Shown: one piece after another, positions 5,584 through 6,749 of the stretch
Position numbering within the stretch: position 1 is the first letter of the stretch
Layout of the letters: each line of letters opens with the position of its first letter
Assembly (NCBI GenBank): GCA_021812745.1
Contig: JAKAMS010000141.1
Coordinates: forward strand, 1-6,749
Length of the DNA: 6,749 nucleotides
From: Bacteroidota bacterium
GTDB taxonomy: Bacteria; Bacteroidota; Ignavibacteria; Ignavibacteriales; Melioribacteraceae
Direction: 5' to 3'
Notes under the pieces: generated by a model
Seen by the model: the letters and a program-made list of their open reading frames with translations, nothing else
Database searches by the model: none
What the model was told of the DNA's origin: nothing
Made by a program: the position numbers and the translations under genes

Positions 5584-6078
5584 ATGAAACGTACAAAATT
5601 ATTTTTCATCCTTTCAATTTGTTTATTATTGATGCTTTCGGCTAAAGAAATTGCGGCACAAGATAAACCGATACAACTTGCTTTATTTAACCCGGTTCAG
5701 ATTTTTAACGAAAATACTTCAATAACGGGTTTAAGAATCAGTCTGCTTTACGGGAAGAATGCAAGGGTTTCCGGTCTGGATTGGGGATTGGTGAATCACA
5801 TAACTTCAGGTGTTTCAAAAGGAGTTCAGTTTGGTTTGGTTGGAATTGTAGAGGCAGATTACATGGGCTGGCAGGATAACGGTGTGAACATAACAGAAGG
5901 AAAATTTGAAGGTCTTCAGTGGGGAGTTGTTAATTATGCCGGGACTGTCAGCGGTGTTCAAATTGGATTAGTAAATTACGCTGCAAATATGACTAAGGGT
6001 TTACAAATAGGTTTGATAAACATTATTAAGCAAGGCGGTCAGTTTCCGGTTTTCCCAATTGTAAACTGGGCATTTTAA
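5584..6078 (+). CDS. Exported LA_2272-type surface-repeat protein
   Basis: The 164 residues start with a cleavable signal peptide (KRTKLFFILSICLLLMLSA, likely cut after IAA at residue 25). The mature part carries five copies of an 11-residue motif of form GhQhGhVN: at about 63-73, 79-89, 109-119, 123-133 and 138-148, separated by 14-30 residues. The C-terminus FPVFPIVNWAF ends in an aromatic residue, as many outer-membrane beta-proteins do. This pattern matches the LA_2272-type surface repeat known from Leptospira and from Bacteroidota/Ignavibacteriota genomes. Its function is not established. Location at or in the outer membrane is inferred. ATG 5584 has GAGGT 4 bases upstream. It converges on the UPF0182 gene. 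Confidence 0.8.
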   Translation: MKRTKLFFILSICLLLMLSAKEIAAQDKPIQLALFNPVQIFNENTSITGLRISLLYGKNARVSGLDWGLVNHITSGVSKGVQFGLVGIVEADYMGWQDNGVNITEGKFEGLQWGVVNYAGTVSGVQIGLVNYAANMTKGLQIGLINIIKQGGQFPVFPIVNWAF

Positions 6079-6099
6079 AATTTATCAAAAGGAATAAAA

Positions 6100-6127
6100 T
6101 ATGTGCGGTTCATTTGAACCGCACATA
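6100..6127. terminator. Bidirectional terminator between surface-repeat and UPF0182 genes
   Basis: A perfect 12-bp stem (6100-6111 with 6116-6127) has an ATTT loop and core GTGCGGTTC/GAACCGCAC. It lies 21 bases after one stop and 14 bases before the other, between convergent genes. On the minus strand it is followed by a T-rich stretch (TTTTATTCC). Its core is a variant of the hairpin at 3406-3438. Confidence 0.75.
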
Positions 6128-6141
6128 AATTAGATGCAGAA

Positions 6142-6749
6142 CTATTTTTTCTTTTCTGCAGATTGATTTGAGAGAGTTTGAAGAGCCTGCTGCAATTTTT
6201 CAAGTTCCTTTGCCGCTTCAGAAAACTTTTTATCGGCATTCAGCTTTAAATAATTGTTAAAAGCCTCGTTTGCCGCTTTGATTTGTCCCGGAAGTTGAGA
6301 TACCGTTATTGGTGTTGTCTTTTCAGATTGAGATAGACTTTTTAGAACCGGTGACTTAGAAAATAATCCGTTCAGAGCTTCATCAAAAGTTTTAGCATAG
6401 CTCATATTATCTCCGTGCATAACAACAACAATTCTAAGTTCCGGATACGCCGCAGTTTCAGCTTGAAGATAAATCGGTTCAACATAAAAAAGCGTATTGT
6501 TAACCGGTATAGCAAGTACATTTCCTCTAATTACTTTAGAACCATGCTGATCCCACAAAGTCAGTTGTCCCGAAAGAAAACTATCCTGATCAATTTTAGA
6601 TTCTACCTGTTGAGGACCGAGAACCATTTTATCTTTAGAGAATTGATAAGCCACAAACTTGCCGTAATTTTCTGCATCGCACATACCGGCAATCCATCCG
6701 ATTAATACTTGCCGGTTCTTCGGAGTAAACGGGCACATCAAAACAAACT
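6142..6749 (-). CDS. UPF0182 family membrane protein, C-terminal part
   Basis: About 202 residues of the C-terminal soluble domain are visible. The gene continues past the right edge, and the apparent Met at 6738 is internal, because the frame reads on as FVLMCPFTP. Family signatures of UPF0182 (COG1615) are FVLMCPFTPKNR, GIAGMCDAENYGKFVAYQFSKDK-like sequence with GPQQVESKIDQD, LTLWDQHGSKVIRGNVLAIPV and YVEPIYLQAE. The tail after GLFSKSP is low in hydrophobics and ends in an Ala/Lys/Glu-rich helix, probably coiled, at the last 50 residues. UPF0182 proteins are large membrane proteins with several N-terminal helices and no established function. Its stop is 14 bases from the hairpin shared with the convergent gene. 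Confidence 0.92.
   Translation of the reverse strand, partial: FVLMCPFTPKNRQVLIGWIAGMCDAENYGKFVAYQFSKDKMVLGPQQVESKIDQDSFLSGQLTLWDQHGSKVIRGNVLAIPVNNTLFYVEPIYLQAETAAYPELRIVVVMHGDNMSYAKTFDEALNGLFSKSPVLKSLSQSEKTTPITVSQLPGQIKAANEAFNNYLKLNADKKFSEAAKELEKLQQALQTLSNQSAEKKK

Overview
The window is AT-rich and reads as a chromosomal segment from a Bacteroidota/Ignavibacteriota-type bacterium. This placement is inferred from the TrxA type (FGIRSIPSLLFIP, ending in a short tail), an LA_2272-type surface-repeat protein, a UPF0182 protein, a four-helix-bundle protein inside a sugar-nucleotide cluster, and sugar genes that lack Shine-Dalgarno (SD) sequences. No rRNA, tRNA, CRISPR array, insertion sequence or phage gene was seen.

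Left part (1-853): a possible divergent gene start at the left edge, a long spacer (44-496), one 50-residue single-pass membrane protein (497-649), and a pyrimidine-rich leader.

Sugar-nucleotide cluster (854-3365, plus strand): GDP-L-fucose synthase (fcl), a four-helix-bundle protein, then GDP-mannose 4,6-dehydratase (gmd). Gmd followed by Fcl converts GDP-mannose to GDP-L-fucose, a precursor for surface polysaccharide. The spacers here are built from degenerate 7-bp repeats (roughly NANTTNN). They run up to the start codons of all three genes, cover the fcl stop codon, and recur in opposite orientation inside the gmd reading frame. This is the most unusual signal in the window.

Redox pair (3453-4494, minus strand): cytoplasmic thioredoxin (trxA), then a membrane-anchored TlpA/ResA-like thioredoxin, probably co-transcribed. 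A perfect 15-bp hairpin separates them from the convergent gmd.

Envelope genes (4784-6749): a small lipoprotein (minus), an exported surface-repeat protein (plus) and the C-terminal part of a UPF0182 membrane protein (minus, cut by the window edge). The last two converge on a second hairpin whose core matches the first, with a compensating base-pair change.

Most gene calls are ordinary. No complete new multi-gene system is evident. The heptamer repeats and the paired terminators are the items that merit checking.
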